A stretch of DNA of 64,000 nucleotides, from assembly GCA_936432065.2 (NCBI GenBank), contig OW386290.2, forward strand, positions 143,541,677 to 143,605,676, written 5' to 3'. Shown here one piece after another: positions 32,791 to 44,548 of the stretch. Source of the DNA: Rutpela maculata (lineage: Eukaryota > Arthropoda > Insecta > Coleoptera > Cerambycidae). Numbering within the stretch: position 1 is the first letter of the stretch; every line of letters starts with the position of its first letter. A model generated the notes under the pieces. It was not told the DNA's origin, did no database searches, and worked only from the letters and a program-made list of their open reading frames with translations. The position numbers and the translations under genes were made by a program.

Positions 32791-34979
32791 TATGCAATGA
32801 TTCATCTTTCTGTTTCTATTGTAGTAATAACTTTACTTTTACAGTTTATTTATTGAGACAAATATTTGTTTCTGTTCCTACTTTTAGAGTATATTTTTTG
32901 TTTCTATTTTGTTCTTCTTGTTACTTCTTAAATAATCTCTTTATCCTATATTAATATTCCATACCCATCCTTTCCTGGCGAGAAATGCTCATACCTCCTC
33001 GCGGTTCTTGCTGGGTAGTAACAATGTATATTAAGCGAACTATAGATACTGTAACTACTATAGGTGCAGTCACTACTTTTGTTTCAAGTTAATACGTTTT
33101 TTGTATATTGAAGAAGTTTTGCAAAAAATTCATCGAATTTTGCAAAAAAAAAATTTTAAAATGAATTGAATACTACACAACAAATGGGTTTTTGTAAAAA
33201 TATTTATTTAAATTCTATTAAATATTGCTTTCCTCCTTTTTCTGAAAAAAAATTTAATAAAATTTAAATGAGTCTTTTTACAAAAACCCATTCAACTCAT
33301 TTTTAAAACTTTCTTTGGCGAATTTCGATGTAATTTTTTTTTCGCAAGTGTTTTATTTTATCTTGGTACTCATGTCACAAAATATGGCTTGGGTCCCATG
33401 ACTCAATACTAAGATATGACCAATCTAAATTTCATAAGTCGCGGTTGACAAATAATGTTTTCTTAACCGCTTCTCAAGTCACCGAAGTAACTCCTATTAT
33501 ACATTGAAAAAGTAAACGAGCGAACAATATAGTTAAATCCGGCTCTGCGTTCTGTAACCATTGCGTCTCTACAACACCGCCCAGATAGGCGGTACGTCGA
33601 TCACTATTTCGATTGATTCAACTATATATTAGATTTGAAGTTTTTTAATGAGTGCTGTGAAATTTTGCTGTTTAAATCATATATTTAGTGACTTGGTAAG
33701 ATGTAAAAATATTTGAGATGTATAATAATATTATCCTTTTATAGTTAATTTAAAAATTTCAATGAGCTTTTTTTCAATTGATTGAGTTGTCTAACTTACG
33801 GAAGCAGGACATACCTAGCTAATTGGGTTCAAGTACCACCCATTGTAATTATACCAAAGAATGGTTTGGATTTTACTAAAAATTGTAAAGCCCCGACTCT
33901 TTTACTTACACAAATTTAGATATCCTAGGCTTCACAGGGTGATCTAACTGAAACGTGGTTAACAAAACATTAATTTGTTTTATCAGTTTATATTTACTGC
34001 AATTTTGTGCACGACTCTGCTTGGATTCTGCTGACAGAATTTAAAAAAAATAAACATTCAACATTCATGCTGCAGATTTAATATAATTTTCTAAACAATC
34101 TTAAATGTAGAATTAGTACAATTCGTAATATTTTTATTTACAATGCTGTTCACGCACACAACTCTTTCCCATCTCAATTCAAATATTATTTGTTAATTTG
34201 AGTTTACTAATTTTAAATTCCATGTTAAAAAATATCTTGTTAACCCCAGTGAGAGGTATTCGCGAACGATTTAATTACTTTTTGTTATTTACCAGACCCT
34301 TTTTTATTTTAATGTAATTCGTTATTTTATTTAGGTATGTGGGTTATATACCAAAACATTTAAGAATTCCATTAATTTAAGTTGTATATTATGTAAATCA
34401 CCATCACATGTTTTTAACATTTTTCACTGCCAACATATTTAGGGTTAGATGTGGGAATATGCTAAATTTCTCCCTCGCCCTTCATACTCTGATATCATAT
34501 TTTTTTCATTTATTTATTTAATAATTTGTAGAATTTTTCAACGATAAACTCGCTGTGAAAAAACTTTTAGGCCAATTTAGAAAAAGCCTCTTGCATGTGC
34601 CGTATATTTTAAATTAATTTATATATATTAACATAGTGAATTATTTTTTATTTCCTTTCATTATGATTAGAGAATATTATTTAGGTATATTAAGCAAATT
34701 ACAACTTACACACTTTAATATTCATTACATACTTTCTGTATATTGTTGCCCTAATCTGGGCACGCTAATATACTTGTCAGGTAAATACTTTAAAACACTC
34801 ATTATTGGAGAACCAATCAAAACAACTACTCTTGTATTGAATTACATGATAGGATTCCTAACATCTTAAAGCATCTTAAAATACTTAAATCATTTATTAA
34901 AATTCTGTCATTCATTAAACAATTGTCGTGAGCTTCAGGTTCTAATTAGGATTTATTAGAAAAGTAAATAAATAATACA
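32791..34979. other. No gene recognised; includes a small foldback
   Basis: AATGGGTTTTTGTAAAAA (33184) and TTTTTACAAAAACCCATT (33274) with flanking AT-rich pairing form a 120 bp foldback at about 33166-33305. The rest is AT-rich with no domain recognised. A plus-strand frame at 34636-34869 is unsupported. Confidence 0.5.
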
Positions 34980-35107
34980 CGATCACAAATATAGGATACA
35001 AATTGACAGTATTAATCACATTGACAACGATCGTTCTTGCTTCCTGATCATGCCCTTTCAAAAATATACCTCTCTCGTCACCAAGGAAATTAATCATTAT
35101 CGCCACA
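34980..35107 (-). other. Probable start of a Ty3/gypsy 3' LTR
   Basis: On the minus strand the pol remnant is followed by a purine-rich tract (complement of 35108-35120) and then TGTGGCGATAATGATTAATT. A purine tract followed by TG is the usual junction between the internal region and the 3' LTR. The distal LTR end and a second LTR were not found, so the left limit is arbitrary. Confidence 0.4.
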
Positions 35108-37110
35108 CTTCCCCTTTCTCAGATTCAACGTCCTCGGAGAATGCGGTATTTCTTCCTTGATATGGAGCCAATCGGTCACTATGCACTACTTTTCCAGAAC
35201 ATTCTTATACGAAATACAACATCGCTTAAACATTTAATAATCTGGTACGGCCCTTCCCAGTCTGTTTGTAATTTAGGGCACTTGCCTTTACGCCGCTCAG
35301 GGTTGTAAAACCATGCCAAGTCTCCATCTTTATATTTGGGTCCTGAAGACTTATCTAGCTTTCATCCTGCCACTTGCTGTTTGGATATGTTCTCTGGTGA
35401 ATTCATGCACTTTCCATAATTGCTCTTGAAAATTTTGCGTCCATTCAGGAAGTTGTTTTCGGTGTCGGACCCGTCAATAAATCTACAGGTAACTTCACTT
35501 CTCTGCCCATCATCACCATTGATGGAGTGTATTGTGTAGTTTCATGAACAGCTGAGCGATAGATATGCTAGAAGACACAATGGCACTCGTTTGTCCCAAT
35601 TTTCTTGATTTTCCTCTGCAAATTTACATAAAGCTGCCAAAATAGTATGGTTAAAACGTTCAACCATTCCATCTGACTGGGGATGAAGAGCAGTAGTTCT
35701 CGTTTTGTTGATTCCAAGCAATTTCTTCAAAGCGGTAAACAATTCAGACTCAAAATTTCGTCCTTGATGGGAATGCAACTCCATATGCTACCCCATATCT
35801 TGAAATTACGTTTTCCACCAAAGCCGCAGCCACAGTTTTTGCCTCTTGATTTGGAATGGCAATAGCCTCGGGCCATTTTGAGAATTAGTCCATAATAGCA
35901 ACCAAATACTTATTTCCACGTTTAGTCACAGGCAGTGGTCCTAGAATGTCAACTGCAATTCTTTCAAATGGGGCACCAACATTATACTGTTGCATTTTCC
36001 CTTTGCTCCTCTTATTCGGTCCCTTTCTTGAATTACAAACATCACAGGTTTTACAGTAATTTTCCACATCTTCTCGACATCCAATGCAATAAAATCTGGA
36101 ACGGATTTTCTCCAGTGTTTTCTTAATTCCAAAGTGACCGCCTCCGATTCCATCATGTAGATGATTTAAAATTACAGTTTCATATTTCATCGGTACAATT
36201 AATTTCTCTTTAACTTCTTTGCCATCTGTACTCTACCATAAATGGTACAACAAATCATTCTTTAGTAATAGGGTTTTCCATTGAGCCAAATAAGCTTTTA
36301 AAATCGGACTTAGATGCGTTGTTTCTTTCCATTCTGGTTTGATACCTTGCTTAAGCCATGATATGATTGACTTTAAAATTTCATCATTTTCTTGAGCTTT
36401 CTTAATTTCCTCTGGTGAGAATGGGGCATCTCCGAATTGATATTCCACAATTTTTACTATATTCACTCTAATATGTTTTTGATCTTGTTTACAACAGTGT
36501 ACGCAATTCTCTTCGCGAGGTCGTCTTGATAGAGCATCTGCATTAGAATGGAGTCTACCAGCTTGATGTCTAATTTCAAAATCGTACACCTGCAATTTTT
36601 CGAGCCACCGAGCCATTTGCCCCTCTGGATTTTTTTTTAAAATTCATCAACCACTTTAAGGCTGCATGGTCAGTTCTTACGATGAAGGGTAATCCATAGA
36701 GATATATATGGATGTAAATGTTCAATGGCTTTCACAGAGCTCAGCAATTTTTTCCTGGTTACACAGTAATTTCGTTCTGATTTACTCATACTGCTGCTGC
36801 AATATGCTATAAGCTTTTCTTCACCATCATGTTCTTGCGAAAGTACTGAACCAACAGTATGGTCACTGGCATCTGTGTCTAAATAATACACACCTTCCTT
36901 TCTTGGATAAGCTAGAATTGGCGTGTTTGTTAAGGCTTTCTTTAAATTTACAAATGCTTCTTGACATTCCGTGGACCATTGGAATTCTCGTTTCGTTTCT
37001 GTCAGACGATAGAGTGGTTTAGCGATTTCAGAAAATCCTCTCACAAATCTCCGATAATACGTGCACAATCCAAGGAAGCTTCTTAGTTCGTGCTTGTTTA
37101 TTGGAACCTT
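35108..37110 (-). pseudogene. Ty3/gypsy retrotransposon pol remnant
   Basis: In minus-strand order, from 37110: end of the reverse transcriptase (HELRSFLGLCTYYRRFV), RNase H (YYLDTDASDHTVGSVLS; later FEIRHQAGRLHSNADALSRR), integrase zinc finger (HLHDGIGGGHFGIKK ... CKTCDVCNSRKG), integrase core (FERIAVDILGPLP; LHPQSDGMVERFN with the catalytic Glu) and a C-terminal part to about 35125. Gag, protease and the catalytic part of the reverse transcriptase are missing upstream of 37110. The reading frame is broken at several places, including near 36616-36670, 36190-36233 and 35784-35885. It cannot encode a functional polyprotein. Confidence 0.9.
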
Positions 37111-37366
37111 TCAGCACTCTGCTGCCTGTGTTTTCTCATTGTCAGTCTGCACACTGTGTTTTATATTAAGTAAAGATTCTGAAAATGTTAAAATTATATT
37201 TTGTGCAAAAAGCCTATTGTGTAGTTACAACGAAAAGTTTCGGCCAGAAAAATGAGAAAGTATTGTAATAATTGATCACCGGGAAATTATTTTTTGATAT
37301 ATTTCAATGATGACTTAAAAGGGTTTCTGAGAAAATTATTGTCACAGTAGTAATGAAGAATATATC

Positions 37367-37739
37367 AAAAAACCGCTGCCCAAGGAATCACTACTTCTAC
37401 ATCCAGATTTTCCATTCAAGTCTCTCACAACGAAAAAAAAATTTGGTACAATATTTGCATTCTATTATGTGGAAATAATTGTTTATGGAAATTTAATTAC
37501 ATAATATTTGAAATCGTCTATCCCAAAAATCTATAAAACGATATGCCACATCGGTAGTGGATGAAGTAAAAAATTGAGGCCTTTGGTTCTTGTATACACA
37601 CTAAATCTCAGTTTTATTTTTCTGACCACCTTTAATAAAGAGGTGGAGTTGGCTAATGCCAAAAAGTTTTTTGAGACCTTAGCTTCTTTTGTATATATAC
37701 TAAATACCAATTTTATGGACTCTTACTTGGTTGATCTGT
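37367..37739 (-). repeat. Copy of the ~650 bp dispersed repeat, 3' half
   Basis: On the minus strand it ends AGTGATTCCTTGGGCAGCGG (37367-37386 complement), preceded by the CCACTACCGATGTGG and TTATTAAAGG blocks in diverged form, and begins near ACCAAGTAAGAGTCC. The 5' half with the GTCT tract is missing. Confidence 0.8.
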
Positions 37740-38632
37740 TATTAACAAACATACTTTTCTCCTAAAAATACTGTCACGCAGTAATTATAATTTATATAAA
37801 AGTTATTTGAGACACCCAGTACATCAGGTTATTGTTAGCTAGAAATTATTATTAAAATATTTGCAAACAGAAATTGTTGAGACAGCAGCAAGCTGGTGCA
37901 TTCACCCGAGTTACTTGTTATCTAGGTAACTGCTGAATTGCAAAAAGAATAGCTAGAAAATATTTTAGTTTCAAAATTTAGTTGGGTTCTAGATTTTGGT
38001 ACGAACTGGTGGTGGCTTGGTGCGTGGCCCAACTCCCCCCTTAGGGGTGAGCCCCAGGGGGTATTTAATGTAAGTACTAATTATTCTGTTTTGTTGTGTT
38101 GTTTCTTTGTTAATAAACCGGTAACTTGTTTTCTACCACAATGTTTTATTTACAAGTATTCATTTAATTCATTAAATTCAAATCCTCTTGCAAGCAAGCG
38201 AGTATTTTAAAGGAATCCCGTCACAGCGGCCCGAGGGCCGTGACAATACTACAAAATTAACATCATAGCTCGTATTAAATACCCTGTATTTTCATAACTT
38301 TCATATCATACGATTCATCAGGAGGCGACATACTTAATTACGTTTTCGAATGGCAGTTTTTCGTTTTTTATCTTGAATAGTTCAAACTCAATGAGTGTAG
38401 GACGACTGCAATTTCGAGTCTTTAGGTAGCAATAATTCAATCTGTCGAGCTACTTCGCCATTAGTTCTGCAGCAAATTACTCGACAAATCACGTTACATT
38501 ACAACGATAACAACATTAATGACTCTTGCTTTCATAACAATCGAGTTTGCTTCACATTTCTGCAGATTACATAAAACTAACAAGGAATAAACAAAATAAA
38601 AATGCTATGTTTCAGATGAAAAAGATGAGACT
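37740..38632. other. Unclassified; possible LTR-like segment
   Basis: About 37875-38225 runs from TGTTGAGACAGCAGCAAG through GGGGGTATTTAATGTAAG (TATA-like) and AATAAACCGGTAAC (polyadenylation-like) to CCCGTCACA. This could be a solo LTR, but no target duplication is visible. The GGCCCGAGGGCC palindrome at 38228 is the only other notable feature. Confidence 0.3.
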
Positions 38633-39010
38633 CCTGATTTTTCATATTTATCGGTTTTATATTATATACAACGCTAAAGACAAAACTGATAAATATGAAA
38701 AATCAGGCGTTTATAAATTAAAATGCTAAGAGTACAATAGCATATATATTGTACAAAGTGGTCGTAATTTTAGGTAACTAGGTACTTATAACACAATAGA
38801 TCCTTTAGATTACAAAAAATGGACTCCATGTTTGCAAACCATATATTAGATAATAGTTATAATTTCCCAGATATCAACAAGATAGAAGTCCTACATTTTG
38901 CCGACAAAGGTGTAAAACTTGATTTATTATAAGCCTTAGAAATTTATAAACAGAAAACAGAACCTTAGTAACACTTTTAATTTGTTAAATGATAAATAAC
39001 GTATTCACCT
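38633..39010 (+). pseudogene. Penelope-like element, GIY-YIG endonuclease remnant
   Basis: From 38682: KTDKYEKSGVYKLKC, a stop, then SIYIVQSGRNFR. The SGVYKL and YI-QSGR pair is the GIY-YIG nuclease signature that follows the reverse transcriptase in Penelope-like elements; the second motif has Val for the usual Gly. Broken text from 38830 (FANHIL, KIEVLHFADKGVKLDLL, ALEIYKQKTE) matches the rest of the domain. The reverse transcriptase is absent. The 26 bp at 38633-38658 are an inverted copy of 38682-38707, as if a short piece of the element were duplicated head to head at its truncated 5' end. Confidence 0.75.
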
Positions 39011-39134
39011 CTTTTTGCCACTTCCTTCCCCAAAGAAACCGCCACATTTGAGGGAATTCTTATAATCCTTAATTACCTACCAGTTAGTTTACACTAAGCT
39101 ATTCAATATGTTATTTAAGTAGACATCAAACCTT

Positions 39135-39960
39135 CTGTATTTCTCCATCTGCACCTCCGATCTACCACGGACCGAGCGGACCTCCATGGTCCTCTATGCC
39201 GATGACACAGCTCTGACAGCCAGATCCTGGAACTCGAGGATCGCCACCAGACACTTCCTCTTATAGGACTGGTGCAACAGATGGAAGGTAGCCGTCAACG
39301 CAGAAAAGGCGGTACTCTTCGGTGAGGTAAAGAAACAAATCCCTACAGGTCACGTCTTCACGTATGACGAGGCACGATACCGCCAACTACCTCATCATGG
39401 ACAAAGGCCTAACATGGAGACAGAACACATAAGCCATTGTCAAGAAGGCCAAGAGGACGAGAGCTTTAATCTACCCCATGGTGGACAGACAGAGCAGATC
39501 CAACCTCAGGAATAAACTCACGCTTATCAAGTCACTCATCCGGCCCCAACTGACGTACGCCTCCGTAGCCTGGGGCTACCAAGCGGATACCTACCTCCAA
39601 CAGATCCAGGGAGCGGAGAATATCGCCCTCCGGACAGCAGTGGATGCACCATGGTTCGTACGCAACGCAGGCATCTTCAGGGACATGGAGTACACCCCAG
39701 TCACTGAAATCATCCGGGAGAGAGCCAAGAAGATATACACCCTTGCCGAGGAGCATGGGAACCCGTTGATCAGGCCATTGACTACGATCCAGCCGACGCT
39801 CCAAGGCACAAAAGGCCGAAGATGCAGATCACGGATAACGGGTGAGTATGAGAAACATACCACCGCCGATGAAGACAACCTACAGAAACGACATGAAGAT
39901 CACCCACCCACTACCCTGCGGGTACCGGACAGGCACCGTTCAGTACTCGTAGTCACCTAG
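39135..39960 (+). pseudogene. Jockey-like LINE, C-terminal part of reverse transcriptase
   Basis: Begins mid-domain with ICTSDLPR and MVLYADDTALTARSWNSR (catalytic Asp pair near 39200). A broken section follows, then an open frame from 39478: LRNKLTLIKSLIRPQLTYAS, VAWGY, ALRTAVDAPWFVRN and EIIRERAKKIYTLAEEHGNP, the usual C-terminus of jockey-clade reverse transcriptases. Over half the bases are G or C, unlike the AT-rich neighbourhood. Upstream domains and the 3' tail are missing or unrecognised. Confidence 0.85.
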
Positions 39961-41332
39961 GTCCGTGCAGACCGACAGTACTACCAAAGCACTTAAGTAT
40001 ACACTTCCTCGAACCACATAACTTATCCCTAACTAACCAATGTTCCAGATGGCAGAATGTCAATAACCTTCGCTTAGACTGTAATTATCTTATATGAATG
40101 CCAAATTGTGTATTTACTTCACATTATTTTACCTATAACACTTCTATTTTGCTCAATATCTTGAAAATCAACAAACATTATATACATGTATTTAAAACGA
40201 ATTAAAAGGTATTTATGTTTGTTATTATTTAGAAGTTATCTTAAAAATGCAAACAAAACTCACGGCGAGGATTATGTGACAATATTGTATAAAAACAGCT
40301 CTCCACCTCTTCCAACTTTGCTTGCGTGCTGTCAGTTGTTACTTATTGTCACAATACAATTGGTTAGACTTATTTGTTGTTTGTTTATGTGGCGTTTGAT
40401 TTTATTTTATATTTTATACGCTTTATACTCCTGTTTTCTTCATTTATCTTTACTAGAACTAGAGAGGAAATTTCAACTTGGCAACACCACACTGTTTTGT
40501 ATAAAACCATTCTATCTACAAATCAACACAGACTACGTACGTCATCGGCAGATTACATACGTCACCAATTTAAAACGCTTTTCGCGCCATTTATTTTAAC
40601 TCTCGTTTTCTCAAAAAGTTTATAATCATCTTCGCGGCAATTTGTATTGGAAGGCTTGTTTATACATATTCTATGATATTATTCAATAAAAAAAAAATAG
40701 GAAAATACCCCATTGTCAAAACTGCAATCACAACTTTGTGTAAATTAATATAGTGGTAAAGAACATAGTGGTATTTTCCTTATTTCTGTGAAAAAGGTAT
40801 TCTTATTGCATTTCGATAAACTAAGCCATTCTCAAGTAATATGTGTTTACAAATCAACGTGCATTTACAATATTTCATTAAGAAATTTTTGTACACAAAC
40901 ATTTCATATTTAAATCTTTCTAGGAGTGGCCTATAAGTCAAGATGAAATTAAATTACTTACGCGATATTCTTTGATTGTTATATCATTTAGAACTTAGTC
41001 AAGATAATCAGGGCAATCCATCAAGAGTAAAAAAGCCCTTTACTGTGTCACAACTATGAGAATCCCTAGGTATCAGAATCTCGGTAAGAAGCTTGTCACA
41101 GTTCCCACTACAAAGTTAATTATGTTTGTGTAGGACGGACACCGCATGAATTATGTAAGAGCGTATAATTCGAATTTTCTAGCTACGATCTCATTTCAAG
41201 AGTCGCAGCATACCAAAATATAAGAAATGATATTGAGTTTATTTTAGTCTACTGCAATTTTTGTACTATGAAATAAAAATATATATAATGGTTGGGATGA
41301 TTTTTATGGAATAATCACAAGTAGAGGGTGAT
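39961..41332. other. No gene recognised
   Basis: A 137-codon plus-strand frame at 40186-40599 overlaps another frame and has strongly hydrophobic, AT-driven composition. I do not recognise it and consider it a chance frame. Confidence 0.5.
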
Positions 41333-41609
41333 TCTTAACCTTTACACATAAACTTAGGGAACGATAGCTTAGGATGAATAATGACTAATAATGAAAAAAA
41401 ATGTAGTAACACTTTTTTAGTTACCAAGATAATTCTGGGACATTTAAAAAAACTGTGGACATCTGTGAATTTCAATTTTTTGTACTGTCAAGATGCTATA
41501 AATGTTATGACAACATACATATTTGCTATTATCAGTTATTTGTTAGCAGTTTCTGTGGTTCGTAATCGAGGTTTATTTTCAGGAATAAAATAAAAATCAT
41601 GGGAAATAA

Positions 41610-41933
41610 TTTCTTCAATGAAGAATATATGGATGTGGCACTGACGTACGGTGAAATGAAAATTCAGCGGCGGCTGCTAGCCTTTATGCAGTAAGATTTC
41701 CCCAAACGTATCATCTGGGTTGTGAAGCTTTTTGCCTTGTGATTCAGCATGGTAGAGAAACTGGTAATCTGCGGCCGAGGCCTGGGCAATATGGGGGCGC
41801 CGTTACACCTAGGCACATTTTGAATATGGAGGAAAAGATTTTGAAGGTCGTAGAGGAGCTGCTCAGGATAAGGGTCAGGACTATTGCAGCGCAGTCTCGT
41901 ATATCACAATCCACAGTTTGGCGAACGTTATAG
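41610..41933 (+). pseudogene. Mariner-like transposase, DUF4817-type helix-turn-helix
   Basis: FNEEYMDVALTYGEMKIQRR starts the domain. After two stops and a frame change the rest follows: RETGNLRPRPGQYGG, then EEKILKVVEELLRIRVRTIA and AQSRISQSTVWRTL, ending at a stop. This two-part helix-turn-helix with the G-LRPRPG linker is the DUF4817 type common in insect mariner-like transposases and would bind the terminal repeats. Confidence 0.8.
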
Positions 41934-42577
41934 CACAGGAATTTTAGTTTTTGACCCGGAATTAATTATTGTATTGTATTGGAGAATTGTAGTTTTGGTC
42001 CAGGAGTACACGTATCAAAAAGTCCCCTACTCTCCCCCCTAGGCTTCCCTGTTTTTGCGGAGCAACAAGGGCCTAAGTCACAGAAATTACAGAGCTGGCT
42101 ATAAAGTGCAGCAGAAAGGTTGTTACTAGTCCGATTTGGGTCGAAATGATTATAAAAGCTTCGAAGAAGCATATCCGTTCATATTTCAGATGTTTCATGC
42201 AAATTTTCTTCATAATTTTCCATTCTAGTGCCGTCAAAATTTCAAAAATTGAAAACATTCCGAAATGGCACCATTGCGGATAAATGAAGACTCGGAGGGG
42301 ACATCGTACTTGAATAAACATTTCTCTTCATACTTTAGGCGTTCCATTGGTATGTCTACCTTCTCTGTAGCGTCACCCGTCAAGGAGCTACGCCACTCCG
42401 AGTGTCGCCGCGGGGCGGTGCGCCCGCCATGCGCCCGGTGGAATTGCCCTGGCTGATGAGACTTGTTGCGAATTCCTGTTTATATATTATTGGTGTTTTA
42501 TAAGATTTACTGAATGAAATTTAACTTGTCAGACTCAGAAAATGACTTTATTCGGCAAGACAATTGACATTATTGAT

Positions 42578-42840
42578 CTACTGGGAAGTAAGGTCGTCCG
42601 AATCATCATCCATATCCACTGACTGGCTGTTTGTGTAGGTGGATCCTCTACAGCCCCTGCACATGATGCTGCAGTTCAGACCAGAGTTCCTGTACTCGCA
42701 CCGGGCACCGCAGTCCGCCTTGCAGGAAGGTCGGTTATATAAAGAGCATCTCCATAATGATTCATCAGCTTTTTTTTCATCAGCTTTTCTTTAAGCCACT
42801 TCGAGGTATATGATAAACAAATTTCCAGCAACGATTTTCA
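42578..42840 (-). pseudogene. CXC-type cysteine-rich protein tail
   Basis: On the minus strand: RKADEKKADESLWRCS, then CKADCGARCEYRNSGLNCS, IMCRGCRG and the acidic end DMDDDSDDLTSQ before a stop at 42578-42580. Eight cysteines in this spacing match the C-terminal CXC-like tails of the transposon-associated family seen at 28195-29620. A stop lies in frame just upstream (about 42820), and a 15-18 bp lysine/alanine-rich unit is duplicated there. It lies antisense inside the mariner element, in the segment that replaces the middle of its transposase. No upstream nuclease-like domain was seen. Confidence 0.6.
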
Positions 42841-42979
42841 GTACATGTGTGAGCTGGAATTGCGAATTTTCCCTTTCATTTTTGATAATTCTTTAACTGG
42901 TGCTCTTTATTTACAATTTTTGCGTGATACCTTACCGGTTCTCCTCGAAGAAGTTGCTCTCGACGTTACACAGCACATT

Positions 42980-43290
42980 TTCTTATGATGGTGTTCCACT
43001 ACATTTTAGGCAACAAGTGTGACAGCAGTTGGATAATGTGTTTCCCGGAAGGTGGATAAGCCGAGGTGGTCCAATTGGCCCCCTCGTTCGCCCGACCTCA
43101 ACCCGTTGGATTTTTTTTTTGGGGACACATAAAAACTATGGTGTACGTTACGAAAGTTAACACTAGGAAGAGTTGGTAAATCGAATACATGGTGCAGCTG
43201 CGACAACTTGACTACAGCCAGGTTTAGGCATGCGTGTGTGGGGCAATGGATTCCGCGAGTTGAAAAGTGCATTGAAAATTGGCGGAAATG
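42980..43290 (+). pseudogene. Mariner-like transposase, C-terminal part
   Basis: DGVPLHF near 42988 stands in place of the second catalytic Asp block. LDNVFPGRWISRGGPI (about 43020-43070) and text equivalent to PPRSPDLNPLDFFFWGH in shifting frames (about 43075-43130) follow, then HIKTMVYVTKVN. It belongs to the same extended-spacing mariner group as the transposase at 2969. Multiple frameshifts. Confidence 0.7.
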
Positions 43291-43744
43291 ACTGAGCAGT
43301 TGTTGTGAATATTACATTTTTTAATTCTTTTAATAATTACTGGAGATTATCTCCGTAAAGAGAAAAAAAATACTAAAAATGTTTTTCATTATTAATCATT
43401 ATTCATCATAAGTCAACGTTCCCCAAGTTTATGCGTATAGGTTAAGAATCACCCTGTATTTTATAAATTTACCGAAAATGGTGTTCAATACCCTACTTTA
43501 CCAGCGAATAATGCTTTCGTAAGATCATAAATACCTTAGGAAGCATTTTCCGATCCGTGTGTATTGGGACTATTTCCGTGTATAGACACACACATAAACA
43601 CCTGATAATAATAAACAGATTTGTTGGTAAGTGACGCTAACAAGTAATGACAATAGTAGATTGATTTGAAATTGACAAATTTCTAGGTCAACACAACTGA
43701 AACGAAAATGACAGCACAGTAATGCTTTCAAATATCGTTCTATA

Positions 43745-44548
43745 TAGTAAATTAAAGTAAAGTAAAGTTTATTGCAATCCATAAGTATTACAGAATAAAC
43801 AGAATATTAAGTGTATACAAAAGAGAATCTGGAATAAGCTAAACTGCAACCAGTTTGTGTTGTGTTCCAGTATATATACATGTATTAAATATAAAATGTG
43901 TGAACAGAAATCAATTGGAGAGGACAAGAAAATCACACAAAAGACTCACCAACTACAAGTTATTAAACAGAGAACTAAAACGATTGCTATTTTTTGACAT
44001 AAATTCAGTAGCTTTTCTTTTAAAATGGGGTATTCGCTTAATGTTTCTAATTTCTATAGGTACTAAATTATAAAGTTTGGGCCCGAGATACATAATAAAG
44101 TGTTGACAGTGTTTTTTCAACTTTTTTAATGGTTAAATTTTCAAGACTTACCACACACACGTGTGATATATGATTGTGGCATTTGTTGTAATTTATTTTT
44201 ATGTGTATGTATAAATATAATTGAGGATTGTATACCGTACCCTGTGGAACACCTGTTTTAATTATAAGAGGATTACTTATGGTTTTGTTAATTTTTACAA
44301 ATTGTGTTCTGTCTTCAAGATAACTTTTTAAAATGTTTAAGACATTCCCCCTTATATCCATGGACTCTGCTCTGTTTAATAATATCTTGTGTGTTACAGT
44401 ATCAAAAGCCTTAGCCAAATCAAGAAATATAACCAAACATTTTTCACTGTTGTTTAGTGAATCATTAATTAGATTTATTAACTCAAAAATAGCCTACTGT
44501 GTGCTTTTATTATTTCTAAATCCAAATTGATTTGAGGACTGCATATTA
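43745..44548 (-). pseudogene. LINE reverse transcriptase, downstream part of a split copy
   Basis: Continues the fragment at 46581-47290. On the minus strand: SSNQFGFRNNKSTQ (44520), IFLDLAKAFDTVTHKILLN (44420), LKSYLEDRTQFVKIN and KTGVPQGTVYNPQ (44250). Instead of the catalytic YADD block it jumps to C-terminal text LYNLVPIEIRNIKRIPHFKR (about 44070) ending near 43950. The catalytic Asp pair and thumb are therefore deleted. The 3' end near 43745 is an AATAAACTTTACTTTACTTT tail. Confidence 0.85.

Larger units (their letters stand above)
41333..43456 (+). mobile_element. Second Tc1/mariner-type element, degenerate
   Basis: AGGGTGATTCTTAACC at 41334-41349 and its complement at 43440-43455 begin inverted repeats of about 80 bp (also ACATAAACTTAGGGAACG / GTTCCCCAAGTTTATGCG and ATGAATAATGACTAATAATG). 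TA lies on both sides. Between them are the N-terminal and C-terminal parts of a transposase, separated by about 1 kb that does not match the family and includes an antisense CXC-type tail. Confidence 0.85.

Noticed and set aside
37875..38225. Solo LTR candidate
   Set aside because: TATA-like and polyadenylation-like text are present, but no target duplication or second copy in the window confirms the ends.
40186..40599. 137-codon plus-strand frame
   Set aside because: Overlaps a second open frame, hydrophobic AT-driven composition, no domain and no supporting splice or promoter context.
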